From the NCBI GenBank assembly GCA_946221495.1, contig CAMIFA010000168.1:1-10512 (forward strand): a stretch of 10,512 bases of DNA. The letters run 5' to 3'. Under the pieces are notes generated by a model, which was given only the letters and a program-made list of their open reading frames with translations, had not been told where the DNA came from and made no database searches. Position 1 is the stretch's first letter. Each line of letters starts with the position of its first letter. Shown here in pieces: positions 1-5,776 of the stretch. The position numbers and the translations under genes are program-made. This DNA is from an uncultured cyanobacterium (GTDB lineage: Bacteria; Cyanobacteriota; Cyanobacteriia; Cyanobacteriales; Chroococcidiopsidaceae).

Positions 1-244
1 CTTTAGTTTAAGGGTTACTACTTCGTCTCCCCTCCGGACTCTGCGTAAGTCCTGACCAAGACCTTTCATCAGTCCGCTCTAAGCGAGTTGTTAGCCTGTC
101 TCTCAGAGATAGTCCCTTTTGTGCTTGACTATATACTGGAAAGCTCCGAATCACTATCAACTCTTATTAAACAATCATCCTCTAGGTGCTAATACATCTG
201 TCAAACTCACTAAAACAACTGCCTTAATAATTAGCATGCTTATT
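1..244. other. Non-coding flank downstream of the LecA-like gene
   Basis: I see no convincing reading frame, tRNA or terminator in this stretch. The string TGCGTAAGTCCTGA at 42-55 resembles a sequence I associate with ends of small mobile elements in cyanobacterial intergenic regions. No partner end is visible here, so the assignment is weak. Confidence 0.3.
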
Positions 245-787
245 TCATTTCTTTAAGACGGACAGCCTAACGTCCACTTGACCTATATTGTCGTTATACG
301 TCCTCGGATCAGGGAGATCATTTACCTTAAAAAAAACAGTTTCTCCTGACTCTACATCAAACGAACCTTTTGCACCGTAGGCTTGTTTGCAATTTCCTTG
401 TTCATCTACAACTACCAATGCTCCTGTAGGGAATTGACATACTGTGTCATTTCGATTGGAATAGTTGGGATCGCCACCTGGTGGTAGATAACCTCTAGCA
501 TGGATCGGAACCTTAGGATCATCCCAATCTTCAGGAATGACACGCCAACGACCAGTAGCTTCAAAACTAACGTTTACATCGCTATTCTCCTTATTCTCCC
601 AGAAAATACCTTTAGGAGAATCGGCAGGAACTGTTAGAGCCTCAATTGTCACTGGCTGCTTTGGGTTAAAAAACTTATCCCAATTTGAAATTAAAGCTGC
701 GCCCAACGTGCCGATCAGACCAATCACAGCTATGATGATCAGTCCTCGAGATCCCTGCCCCTTGCCATCCTCATTTTGAGGCATCAT
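245..787 (-). CDS. Membrane-anchored protein with a LecA/PA-IL-like outer domain
   Basis: This 180-residue protein starts with a short charged head (about residues 1-14), then one hydrophobic helix (about 15-35), then an extracytoplasmic domain of about 140 residues. Lys9 and Arg14 before the helix suggest the N-terminus is inside. The domain follows the pattern of LecA (PA-IL), the calcium-dependent galactose-binding lectin of Pseudomonas. It has a GALVV strand at 122-126, then VND at 155-157, then T163-Y164-N165-D166-N167-I-G. These match the LecA segment YNDVPGTYGNNSG, whose Asp, Thr and Asn residues hold calcium and sugar, with a two-residue insertion. Cys117 and Cys133 could form a disulfide. 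Two ATGs (787 and 784) follow a GAAGG site, and the second has better spacing. No partner gene is adjacent. Sugar binding is an inference; a structural LecA-like domain without lectin activity is also possible. Confidence 0.75.
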   Translation of the reverse strand: MMPQNEDGKGQGSRGLIIIAVIGLIGTLGAALISNWDKFFNPKQPVTIEALTVPADSPKGIFWENKENSDVNVSFEATGRWRVIPEDWDDPKVPIHARGYLPPGGDPNYSNRNDTVCQFPTGALVVVDEQGNCKQAYGAKGSFDVESGETVFFKVNDLPDPRTYNDNIGQVDVRLSVLKK

Positions 788-880
788 CTACCTTCGGAAT
801 CCAAAACTACTTATGAACTCTCTAAAACATAGCAAACAAATAAGAACCTGCTGAATTGGCAGGCTAACAATTTATTGAAC

Positions 881-1014
881 AGAGTTTTACTGTAGATTTT
901 CCAGTTTGAGGTGAATGAACGAATACCTTGCTGTAGATCCACTAATATGGGATGGATCTACAGCAAGGCTGCTGTTTATTTCCCTTAATTAAGGTAGATC
1001 TACAGCAAAATTCT
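881..1014. repeat. Nested inverted repeats built on CTGTAGAT
   Basis: The inner pair is a perfect 16-bp inverted repeat, CCTTGCTGTAGATCCA at 926-941 against its complement at 953-968, with an 11-nt loop. The outer pair, 881-897 against 998-1014, matches at 15 of 17 positions and has the same core. The nested symmetric layout, about 134 bp long and next to a decayed recombinase gene, fits a small non-autonomous mobile element or an element end. It could instead be a set of binding sites for a dimeric regulator. Confidence 0.6.
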
Positions 1015-1040
1015 GTATATTTGCTCAAGCAATCTTAGTA

Positions 1041-1057
1041 GAATAGTCTTACTATTC
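1041..1057. repeat. Perfect 7-bp hairpin GAATAGT-CTT-ACTATTC
   Basis: This is a perfect inverted repeat with a three-base loop, about 35 bases before the start of the integrase remnant. It has no T-run typical of an intrinsic terminator. It may be an operator or part of the same repeat-rich element as 881-1014. Confidence 0.4.
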
Positions 1058-1091
1058 AGATATATTTTATACAAGAATGTAAAATTACCTT

Positions 1092-1434
1092 ATGTTGGAA
1101 TTTTCCGAAAGCTGTTTGACCAAGTGCCCTTTAGAGGTTCGGGTCAAGCATTACTCTTATAGCACTGACAAAGCTTACGTTTATTAGATTCGTCGCTATA
1201 TCTTATTCCACAACAAAGGACATCCAAAAGAGATGGGAACAGAAGAGGTGACACAGTTTTTATCTCATTTAGCGCTCAACAAACACATTGCGGCAACAAT
1301 CCAAAACCAGGCGCTAAATGCCATCGTTTTCCTTTACTGAGTCATTTTGCAACAAGAGTTAGTCAGTATCGATGCACTGTGGGCAAAATGATCGCCTGTT
1401 TAAACTACCAGTAAAGCTTACTGCCACTTATTAA
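1092..1434 (+). pseudogene. Decayed N-terminal part of an IntI-like tyrosine recombinase
   Basis: One frame from 1092 gives a clear match to the SAM-like N-terminal domain of integron-type integrases: VKHYSYSTDKAYVY, stop, IRRYILFHNKGHPKEMG, FLSHLAL, QNQALNAIVFLY, stop, then LWAK. The family sequence reads YVxWIRRxILFH and VFLYRxVL at the two stops, so TAG at 1185-1187 replaces Trp (TGG) and TGA at 1338-1340 replaces an Arg codon. A third stop (1389-1391) coincides with a +1 shift, after which the frame from 1393 reads RLFKLPVKLT, like the family's KRLPVVLT. The start region (PK, then LFDQV in another frame) is also shifted. Intact proteins are about 320 residues. The catalytic domain with the Arg-His-Arg-Tyr residues is absent because the next gene begins at 1511. 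This is a non-functional remnant. Confidence 0.82.
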
Positions 1435-1510
1435 TGCTTTATTCCTCCAAAACACCCAGCCTCAAAATTGCGCTTTAAGATCAGTATGCAAGCGCCAATC
1501 ATCTAAACAC

Positions 1511-2320
1511 ATGAAAATCGCTGATTTAATTACCTGGTTTGAAAATTGGGCAAATCCAGCTTGGCAGGAAAGCTGGGATAACTGCGGCTGGCAAATTGAG
1601 CCAGGAGTGTTGGAACAACCAGCACGGGTACTAGTTTGTTTAACGCCGACTTTGGCTGTAATCCAAGAAGTCCTCGCCCTCCGAAATTCCGGTACTGAGG
1701 TTAATCTAATTTTTGCCCACCACCCTTTGATTTTTAGCCCTTTGAAATCATTACGTACTGGTAATGCGATCGCGGAAATTACCAGAATGGCTTTTACCCA
1801 CCAAATCGGAGTTTACACGGCTCACACTAACTTCGATCAAGTGCAAGATGGTACAGCTGATGTATTGGCAAGTTTATTAGGACTCAAACAAGTAACGCCC
1901 ATTGTACTAACCCAAGCAGGACTGGGATATGGTCGTGTTGGGCAATTAAATCCTAGCTTGACGCTACAAGAGTTATTGAGTCAAATTCAAACTAAGCTTG
2001 CTCCTGCTGATTTAATCTTCTCTCCTACAGAAGATTTACAGCAGATTATTGATACAGTTGCAGTTTTGGGTGGTTCGGGTGCTAGTTTTATCTCAGATGT
2101 CGTGAAGACGGGCGCTCAAGCTTATCTAACTTCCGATTGTAAATTTCATCAATTTCAAGAAAGTCGCGATCGCAATTTAATCCTAATCGACGCTGGACAT
2201 TACGCTACAGAACGCCCAGCCTGCGATCGCTTGGTAGCAAGGTTAAAAGACTTGGGTGTGGACTGGGTACAATTAAGTCAAAATGATGAGGACTTTCGCC
2301 AATTTTACTCTACATACTGA
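1511..2320 (+). CDS. NIF3/YbgI-family dinuclear metal-centre protein
   Basis: This 269-residue protein belongs to the NIF3-like family (E. coli YbgI, often labelled GTP cyclohydrolase 1 type 2 homolog). Family members form toroidal hexamers with two metal ions per subunit; the physiological reaction is not settled. Metal ligands are visible in the family order: His70-His71 in FAHHPLIF, Asp109 in TAHTNFD, and His230 and Glu234 in DAGHYATE. They correspond to His63, His64, Asp101, His215 and Glu219 of YbgI. The SWDNCGWQ segment near the start is also typical. Length is slightly above YbgI (247 residues), and there is no signal peptide or membrane segment, so it is cytoplasmic. The ATG at 1511 gives the expected N-terminus, although no strong ribosome site precedes it. 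Three HIP1 sites lie inside. The gene stands alone, 77 bp after the integrase remnant. Confidence 0.95.
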   Translation: MKIADLITWFENWANPAWQESWDNCGWQIEPGVLEQPARVLVCLTPTLAVIQEVLALRNSGTEVNLIFAHHPLIFSPLKSLRTGNAIAEITRMAFTHQIGVYTAHTNFDQVQDGTADVLASLLGLKQVTPIVLTQAGLGYGRVGQLNPSLTLQELLSQIQTKLAPADLIFSPTEDLQQIIDTVAVLGGSGASFISDVVKTGAQAYLTSDCKFHQFQESRDRNLILIDAGHYATERPACDRLVARLKDLGVDWVQLSQNDEDFRQFYSTY

Positions 2321-2325
2321 CGACC

Positions 2326-2341
2326 AATCTTACTTAAGATT
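2326..2341 (+). terminator. Weak hairpin after the NIF3-like gene
   Basis: AATCTT and AAGATT (2326-2331 and 2336-2341) form a 6-bp stem with loop ACTT, five bases after the stop codon. There is no following T-run, so a role as terminator is only a guess from its position. Confidence 0.25.
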
Positions 2342-2375
2342 ATGAATGACACTCAGAGAATGAGTTAAAATTAAC

Positions 2376-2381
2376 TATAAT
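2376..2381 (+). promoter_or_regulatory. Perfect -10 box TATAAT
   Basis: The TATAAT is followed about 5-7 bases later by the left arm of the stem that encloses the hairpin cluster at 2385-2523, which is where a transcript would begin. No good -35 hexamer is present at the usual distance, so the promoter call rests on the -10 box and its position. Confidence 0.45.
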
Positions 2382-2384
2382 TAA

Positions 2385-2590
2385 ACCAAGCCAAAAGAGT
2401 CCCTAGACTCTCAAGTAAGACCACTCCCTTATGGGTGGGTAACTCAAATAGCCGCACCCGGCGGCAAGTTCCAGAAGTTTTAATTCGGGAATTTTAAAGT
2501 CGATAGTAATCAATAGGCTTGGTCAGGGCAAATACCCATGTTGAACGCTATTGATCTACACCTCCCCTAACTGCTCGGTGTAAGATAACT
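2385..2590 (+). ncRNA. Candidate structured RNA or long 5' leader
   Basis: ACCAAGCC (2385-2392) pairs perfectly with GGCTTGGT (2516-2523) and encloses several local hairpins. These are AGAGTC/GACTCT at 2396-2401 and 2406-2411, an imperfect CCA-CCC/GGGTGG stem at 2421-2438, GCCGC/GCGGC at 2451-2465, and a weak AATTC/AATT stem near 2482-2493. Beyond it, ATCAATAG/CTATTGAT (2509-2516 and 2548-2555) and TACACC/GGTGTA (2557-2562 and 2577-2582) can also pair. A TATAAT box lies just upstream. I do not recognise a known riboswitch, tmRNA, RNase P, SRP or 6S signature. It could be a free small RNA or a leader of the gene at 2785. Confidence 0.45.
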
Positions 2591-2784
2591 TTCTTACAAC
2601 AAGCAGTACCAACAGCTAGCAGTTCAGATTTAAATGAAACTGAAAAAATTAAAAAAGTTGCTAGCTCAAGTTTTGCCTACGCTCAAAAAACGTCAGGTAA
2701 ACCTAACTTCATTGAGTGCTATGTACTGGACTCAATTCCAGAAAACCACAGAATTAACTACATTTAGAAGGGCAGAAGCAATAC

Positions 2785-3096
2785 ATGCTACACCGCAAGA
2801 TTTATCAACTGTGTGGCGACGGGCGTGAGGTATGTGTTTTCTTGCGGGACCAGCAACGCTGGATCGAACGCGCCCGCATCATTGATATTGAAGGAGATTT
2901 AGTCACCTTACGCTATGAAACAGACGAAGAAGACGAAATGTGTTCTTGGGAAGAGATGGTTCGCTTAGAAAGCATCGGCGCTGTAACTCAGAAATTAGCT
3001 TCAGTGCCACGCGGCAACGTTGAACCCCTCGTTTCTGAAGATTGCCCAGAAGCCGAGCGAATTCAGAATCGTCATCCAGACTTCAATCCGGAATAA
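2785..3096 (+). CDS. Small conserved cyanobacterial protein of unknown function
   Basis: This 103-residue acidic soluble protein begins MLHRKIYQLCGDGREVCVF and continues with a compact pattern of predicted beta strands: CVFLRDQQRWIERARI, then GDLVTLRYETDEEDE, then CSWEEMVRLESIGAV. The tail after about residue 75 looks disordered. I recall such proteins as widespread and well conserved in cyanobacteria (possibly the family labelled DUF6679), but that label is not certain and no function is known to me. The strand pattern with a short basic turn suggests a small barrel that could bind a partner or RNA, which is only a guess. There is no signal peptide or membrane helix. The ATG gives the natural N-terminus, and the ribosome site is weak. 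The long upstream region 2321-2784 may contain its leader. The gene converges with the metallo-hydrolase gene. Confidence 0.85.
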   Translation: MLHRKIYQLCGDGREVCVFLRDQQRWIERARIIDIEGDLVTLRYETDEEDEMCSWEEMVRLESIGAVTQKLASVPRGNVEPLVSEDCPEAERIQNRHPDFNPE

Positions 3097-3129
3097 TAGA
3101 AGTTAGAGGTTAGCTAATCAGCCTTCTTT

Positions 3130-3177
3130 GCCTGGTTCTACTTGCCCTTGATTTAAGTGGCATCGGTAGAACCAGGC
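3130..3177. terminator. 12-bp inverted repeat between convergent genes
   Basis: GCCTGGTTCTAC (3130-3141) pairs perfectly with GTAGAACCAGGC (3166-3177), with a 24-nt spacer. The right arm lies inside the last codons of the minus-strand metallo-hydrolase gene, whose stop codon is in the loop. The position suits a bidirectional terminator or mRNA 3' end stabiliser for both genes. Neither side has a strong T-run. Confidence 0.5.
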
Positions 3178-4802
3178 TCATTAATGCGTTCAAAAGCAGG
3201 ACAATAGCCTTCGGGCGTGACTTTAAAGTTAAATAGGGGAGAGGCGGGATTTCCACAGCGTTGCCCCCGTTGAAATCGGCAAGTGCCGCAGCATTTGATA
3301 TCAGTCCAACTGAGGCGATCGCTACTTTGGTTAAGCAGCTCTTTTGGAGACAATCCCCGCAATACTAATTCCTGTCCTTGCCAACGTGCTTCTACTAAAC
3401 CTGTATCGGCGAAAGAGCGCCACCTGGGGTCGGCAATAACGGCATCAGGAAGCGTAATTGTGACGACTGTGCCTAATTCACTCAGTTCGCCTTCATAGTT
3501 AATTTCTGGTGGTGCTGGTTGGATAAACGTTTCACCAATCGGCAGTTCTACTAATATGCCAGCTTCTGGAGAATGCAAATGATAGCGATTTTGTAACTCC
3601 TCTAAACTGGTAAGGTCTGCTAGGTAGGTAGGAGAGCCATGCACAAAAATAATATGCTGTGGTCGCAAATTGTGAATTAGTTGCGTAATCCCTGAGCCAT
3701 CACTATGTTGAGCGAGTAAATAAGTTTCGACGCTGGCGATGCCAGAGCTTTCAAACTCAATTGGGTAGCCGGGTTTTTCTGGTAGGAGAACAACCCAGTC
3801 ACCAGTGCCTAGCTGACAGTATTGATTTAAATCAGCGCTTTCGTCGGTAACAATAATACAGGGATGCTTAATAGTATGCTTTAATTTGGGCTGCAAGCGG
3901 CGCAGTCGGGGACGAACCCGCTCATCCCAAAATAAGGGTTGATGTTTAGCAAAGTTCTGTACAGAAGCAGGGAGATGAGGTAGCAATGCGAGATAAGCAT
4001 CGCAACCAGTGGCGACAGTACCGTCAACCCAGATATCTAAATCGCGCCCTGTAAAGTTGTGATGACTCCGCAACAGCATTAAGATTTCTTGACCAAGCCC
4101 CAATGTGGGCGTGGGGAGTAAAACAGAATAGGAATTAGCGATCGCCTGGTTAATGCGCTCTACTAATTGATTTTCTTGATTACGTCGATGCGGGTGACGC
4201 GCCGTACCATAACTGCCCTCAATAATTAGCACATCTGGTTTCAATCCCCGCAGTTCCTCTAAAGGCAATCCCTCCACTAGCCGCGAGTTGGATAAGAAAA
4301 AATCGCCAGTATACAGCAGCGTGTAATCTCGCTGCGGCGTAGTGTGTGTTAGTAAAATCGCCGTAGCTCCAGGTAGATGCCCAGCCGGAAATAACTCAGC
4401 ACTCAAGCCGGGTTGAAATTCCACAGGCGATCGCAAAGGCAAAGCTTGACAAAATGCCGGAATCTTCCGGTCTTCTAACCAATTAAGCGACAATAACTGC
4501 GTTGTCACTTCACTTGCATAAATAGGCAATTGCGGGAAAGCCTGATGCAGCGCTAGTAAGCCCCTAGCATGGTCTGGATGGGCATGAGTACATAGGAGTA
4601 AATCTGCTGGTAGTGGTCGCTTTAGTCCCTTTTGCAAAGATGAAATATCTGTTAAACCACAGTCAAGGAGAATGCGGTGTCGTCCCATCCGCACCAGCAA
4701 ACACACGCCTTCATCAACATGGTGAACGCCATAAGGCAAACACTCAAGTTCTAAATCTTCCCCAGTATTAATGCGGGAGGACACCGACCGCTCATCACTC
4801 AT
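3153..4802 (-). CDS. Beta-CASP metallo-beta-lactamase protein, probable RNA-processing nuclease
   Basis: Counted from the ATG at 4802 the protein has 549 residues. It carries the metallo-beta-lactamase motif THAHPDHARG (His73, His75, Asp77, His78), further probable metal ligands at His142 (AGHLPGA) and Asp167 (YTGD), the beta-CASP signature IIEGSYGTARHP (about 193-204), a GLGQEIL segment like the family's GRAQEL, and His366 and His388 (VHGS) as late ligands. This is the architecture of CPSF73/RNase J-related RNA nucleases. A C-terminal extension ends in a four-cysteine cluster (Cys505, Cys508, Cys516, Cys534) that could hold zinc or an iron-sulfur centre. The ATG at 4802 follows a strong GGGAGGGG ribosome site. 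A 13-codon upstream extension starting with TTG at 4841 would run through a hairpin and is less likely. It probably shares a transcript with the small gene at 4895-5017. Confidence 0.9.
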   Translation of the reverse strand: MSDERSVSSRINTGEDLELECLPYGVHHVDEGVCLLVRMGRHRILLDCGLTDISSLQKGLKRPLPADLLLCTHAHPDHARGLLALHQAFPQLPIYASEVTTQLLSLNWLEDRKIPAFCQALPLRSPVEFQPGLSAELFPAGHLPGATAILLTHTTPQRDYTLLYTGDFFLSNSRLVEGLPLEELRGLKPDVLIIEGSYGTARHPHRRNQENQLVERINQAIANSYSVLLPTPTLGLGQEILMLLRSHHNFTGRDLDIWVDGTVATGCDAYLALLPHLPASVQNFAKHQPLFWDERVRPRLRRLQPKLKHTIKHPCIIVTDESADLNQYCQLGTGDWVVLLPEKPGYPIEFESSGIASVETYLLAQHSDGSGITQLIHNLRPQHIIFVHGSPTYLADLTSLEELQNRYHLHSPEAGILVELPIGETFIQPAPPEINYEGELSELGTVVTITLPDAVIADPRWRSFADTGLVEARWQGQELVLRGLSPKELLNQSSDRLSWTDIKCCGTCRFQRGQRCGNPASPLFNFKVTPEGYCPAFERINEPGSTDAT

Positions 4803-4810
4803 GCTCCCCT

Positions 4811-4838
4811 CCCTGAAAACCGTATGCTCGGTTTTGGG
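4811..4838 (-). promoter_or_regulatory. Hairpin overlapping the ribosome site region of the metallo-hydrolase gene
   Basis: AAAACCG (4816-4822) and CGGTTTT (4829-4835) form a perfect 7-bp stem with a six-base loop. CCC (4811-4813) and GGG (4836-4838) extend it to 10 bp across a TG bulge. On the minus-strand mRNA the 3' arm ends within the purine run that serves as ribosome site, so the stem could partly mask it. Translational control is an inference from position. Confidence 0.45.
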
Positions 4839-4851
4839 CAAATAAAGTACC

Positions 4852-4876
4852 AGGCAAAAGTATAATTCTTTTGCCT
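4852..4876 (-). terminator. 9-bp hairpin between the 40-aa gene and the metallo-hydrolase gene
   Basis: AGGCAAAAG (4852-4860) and CTTTTGCCT (4868-4876) form a perfect stem with a seven-base loop. On the minus strand it lies 18 bases after the stop of the 40-residue gene and is followed by GGTACTTTATTTG. This is only mildly T-rich, so it would be a leaky terminator, a processing site or a stabiliser between the two genes. Confidence 0.45.
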
Positions 4877-4894
4877 ACTGCGTCCTCTACTCAT

Positions 4895-5017
4895 TTAATG
4901 AGCAGAGCCATTACCGTGATAATTGTCTGTATCATAAAATCCATTCTGAGTGCCAAAGAACAAGCACGACACAATAAATAGAACAGTCAATCCCACTAAA
5001 ATCAATTTGACATCCAT
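4895..5017 (-). CDS. 40-residue single-pass membrane protein
   Basis: The frame reads MDVKLILVGLTVLFIVSCLF, then FGTQNGFYDTDNYHGNGSAH, then TAA. Residues 4-21 form one hydrophobic helix. The polar tail carries paired Asn, Asp, Tyr and His residues and would lie on one face of the membrane. The ATG follows a GAGAGAGTGAGAA purine stretch that can act as ribosome site. The sharp helix-plus-tail composition and the filled codon pattern look like a real gene, and it resembles short conserved proteins seen in cyanobacteria, although I cannot name the family. It precedes the metallo-hydrolase gene by 92 bp on the same strand and diverges from the DNA glycosylase gene. No function can be given; many small thylakoid or plasma-membrane subunits have this shape. 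Confidence 0.75.
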   Translation of the reverse strand: MDVKLILVGLTVLFIVSCLFFGTQNGFYDTDNYHGNGSAH

Positions 5018-5133
5018 TATTTCTCACTCTCTCAAGTTAGGACAAGATGTGGTTATTCTGGAAATTGCCAATCCTCCTGATAGCATCAAGCAGGTAGGAA
5101 ACCAGATTCCACTCTTAATTTTGCTAATTTACT

Positions 5134-5751
5134 TTGGTGAATTCAACTGTATTCAATCAGATTGTAGAACCCTCTTGGCTAGCGCGTCCATCTCCGGAAG
5201 TCGCACCCGATTTACTCGGCTGTGTTCTTGTACGTCAATTGCCAGATCAACAAATCATCCGAGGCTTAATCGTGGAAACCGAAGCTTATGCTCCAGGCGA
5301 TCCGGCTTTTCATGCTTATAAGCGGCGCACAGAGCGTAACTGGGTATTGTTTGGACCTCCTGGTAGAACCTACATTTATCTTATTTATGGTCTCTACCAC
5401 TGTTTCAACATTGTTACTGACCAAGATGGAATTCCTAGTGCAGTTTTGATTCGGGCTTTACAACTAGAAAGATTGCCAGCAGGAGTAGACGGCGGCTCAA
5501 AACAACTCCAGCGCCTTGCTGCTGGTCCTGGTAAGCTGTGCCGTGTGATGCAAATTGACCGTAGTCTTAATGCTAGCGTTCTGCAACCGAGTGAAGCACT
5601 TTGGCTAGAGCATCGCGGGTGGGAATTTCAACAGCAGCTTAATAGTCAGGCTATTAGCTTTGTGCAAACTACTAGAATTGGTTTAACTCAAGGTGTAGAT
5701 TTGCCTTGGCGGTGGTACATCAGCAACTGTCCAGCAGTTTCTAAACTCTAA
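5134..5751 (+). CDS. mpg: 3-methyladenine DNA glycosylase (AAG/MPG family)
   Basis: This monofunctional base-excision repair enzyme of about 205 residues removes alkylated purines such as 3-methyladenine. The family active site is intact. VETEAY contains the catalytic glutamate and stacking tyrosine (Glu50 and Tyr52, equivalent to human Glu125 and Tyr127), AFHAYK supplies His60 (human His136), TYIYLIYG supplies Tyr82 (Tyr159), and CFNIV supplies Asn92 (Asn169). The RTERN segment and GPPGRTYIY match the family core. The start is uncertain: no ATG is available, and either TTG at 5134 or GTG at 5137 gives a natural N-terminus, with no clear ribosome site close by. It is cytoplasmic and shares strand and short spacing (74 bp) with rsmA, so the two may be co-transcribed. 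Confidence 0.95.
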   Translation: MVNSTVFNQIVEPSWLARPSPEVAPDLLGCVLVRQLPDQQIIRGLIVETEAYAPGDPAFHAYKRRTERNWVLFGPPGRTYIYLIYGLYHCFNIVTDQDGIPSAVLIRALQLERLPAGVDGGSKQLQRLAAGPGKLCRVMQIDRSLNASVLQPSEALWLEHRGWEFQQQLNSQAISFVQTTRIGLTQGVDLPWRWYISNCPAVSKL

Positions 5752-5776
5752 ACCCCAGCAAGACCTAAAAGCAGAC

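Larger units (their letters stand above)
788..1091. other. Intergenic region rich in inverted repeats
   Basis: This AT-rich stretch separates the LecA-like gene from the broken integrase and carries no convincing gene. It holds four copies of CTGTAGAT in two inverted pairs (890-897, 931-938, 956-963, 998-1005), a BglII-like palindrome GTAGATCTAC at 995-1004, and a separate hairpin at 1041-1057. It must also contain the promoter of the minus-strand gene, but I cannot place one. Confidence 0.6.

Noticed and set aside
881..1014. An attC site for the IntI-like recombinase
   Set aside because: The palindrome is long enough, but the RYYYAAC and GTTRRRY core boxes required at its ends are not present.
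2385..2590. 6S RNA, tmRNA, RNase P RNA, SRP RNA, or a known riboswitch
   Set aside because: None of the signature motifs I know for these classes is seen, so the region is left as an unassigned structured candidate.
2634..2828. A 64-codon plus-strand frame rich in Lys and Leu, before the small conserved gene
   Set aside because: It overlaps the start of the better-supported 2785 gene by 44 bases, has no ribosome site, and its second half reads like the other frame of that gene.
4811..4838. A group II intron end, suggested by the CCGTATG-like wording of the hairpin
   Set aside because: The domain V bulge and catalytic triad are missing and there is no reverse transcriptase gene; it is a simple hairpin.
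4950..5321. A 123-codon plus-strand frame crossing the divergent region
   Set aside because: It lies over the 40-residue minus-strand gene and the start of the DNA glycosylase in another frame, and its sequence is not protein-like.
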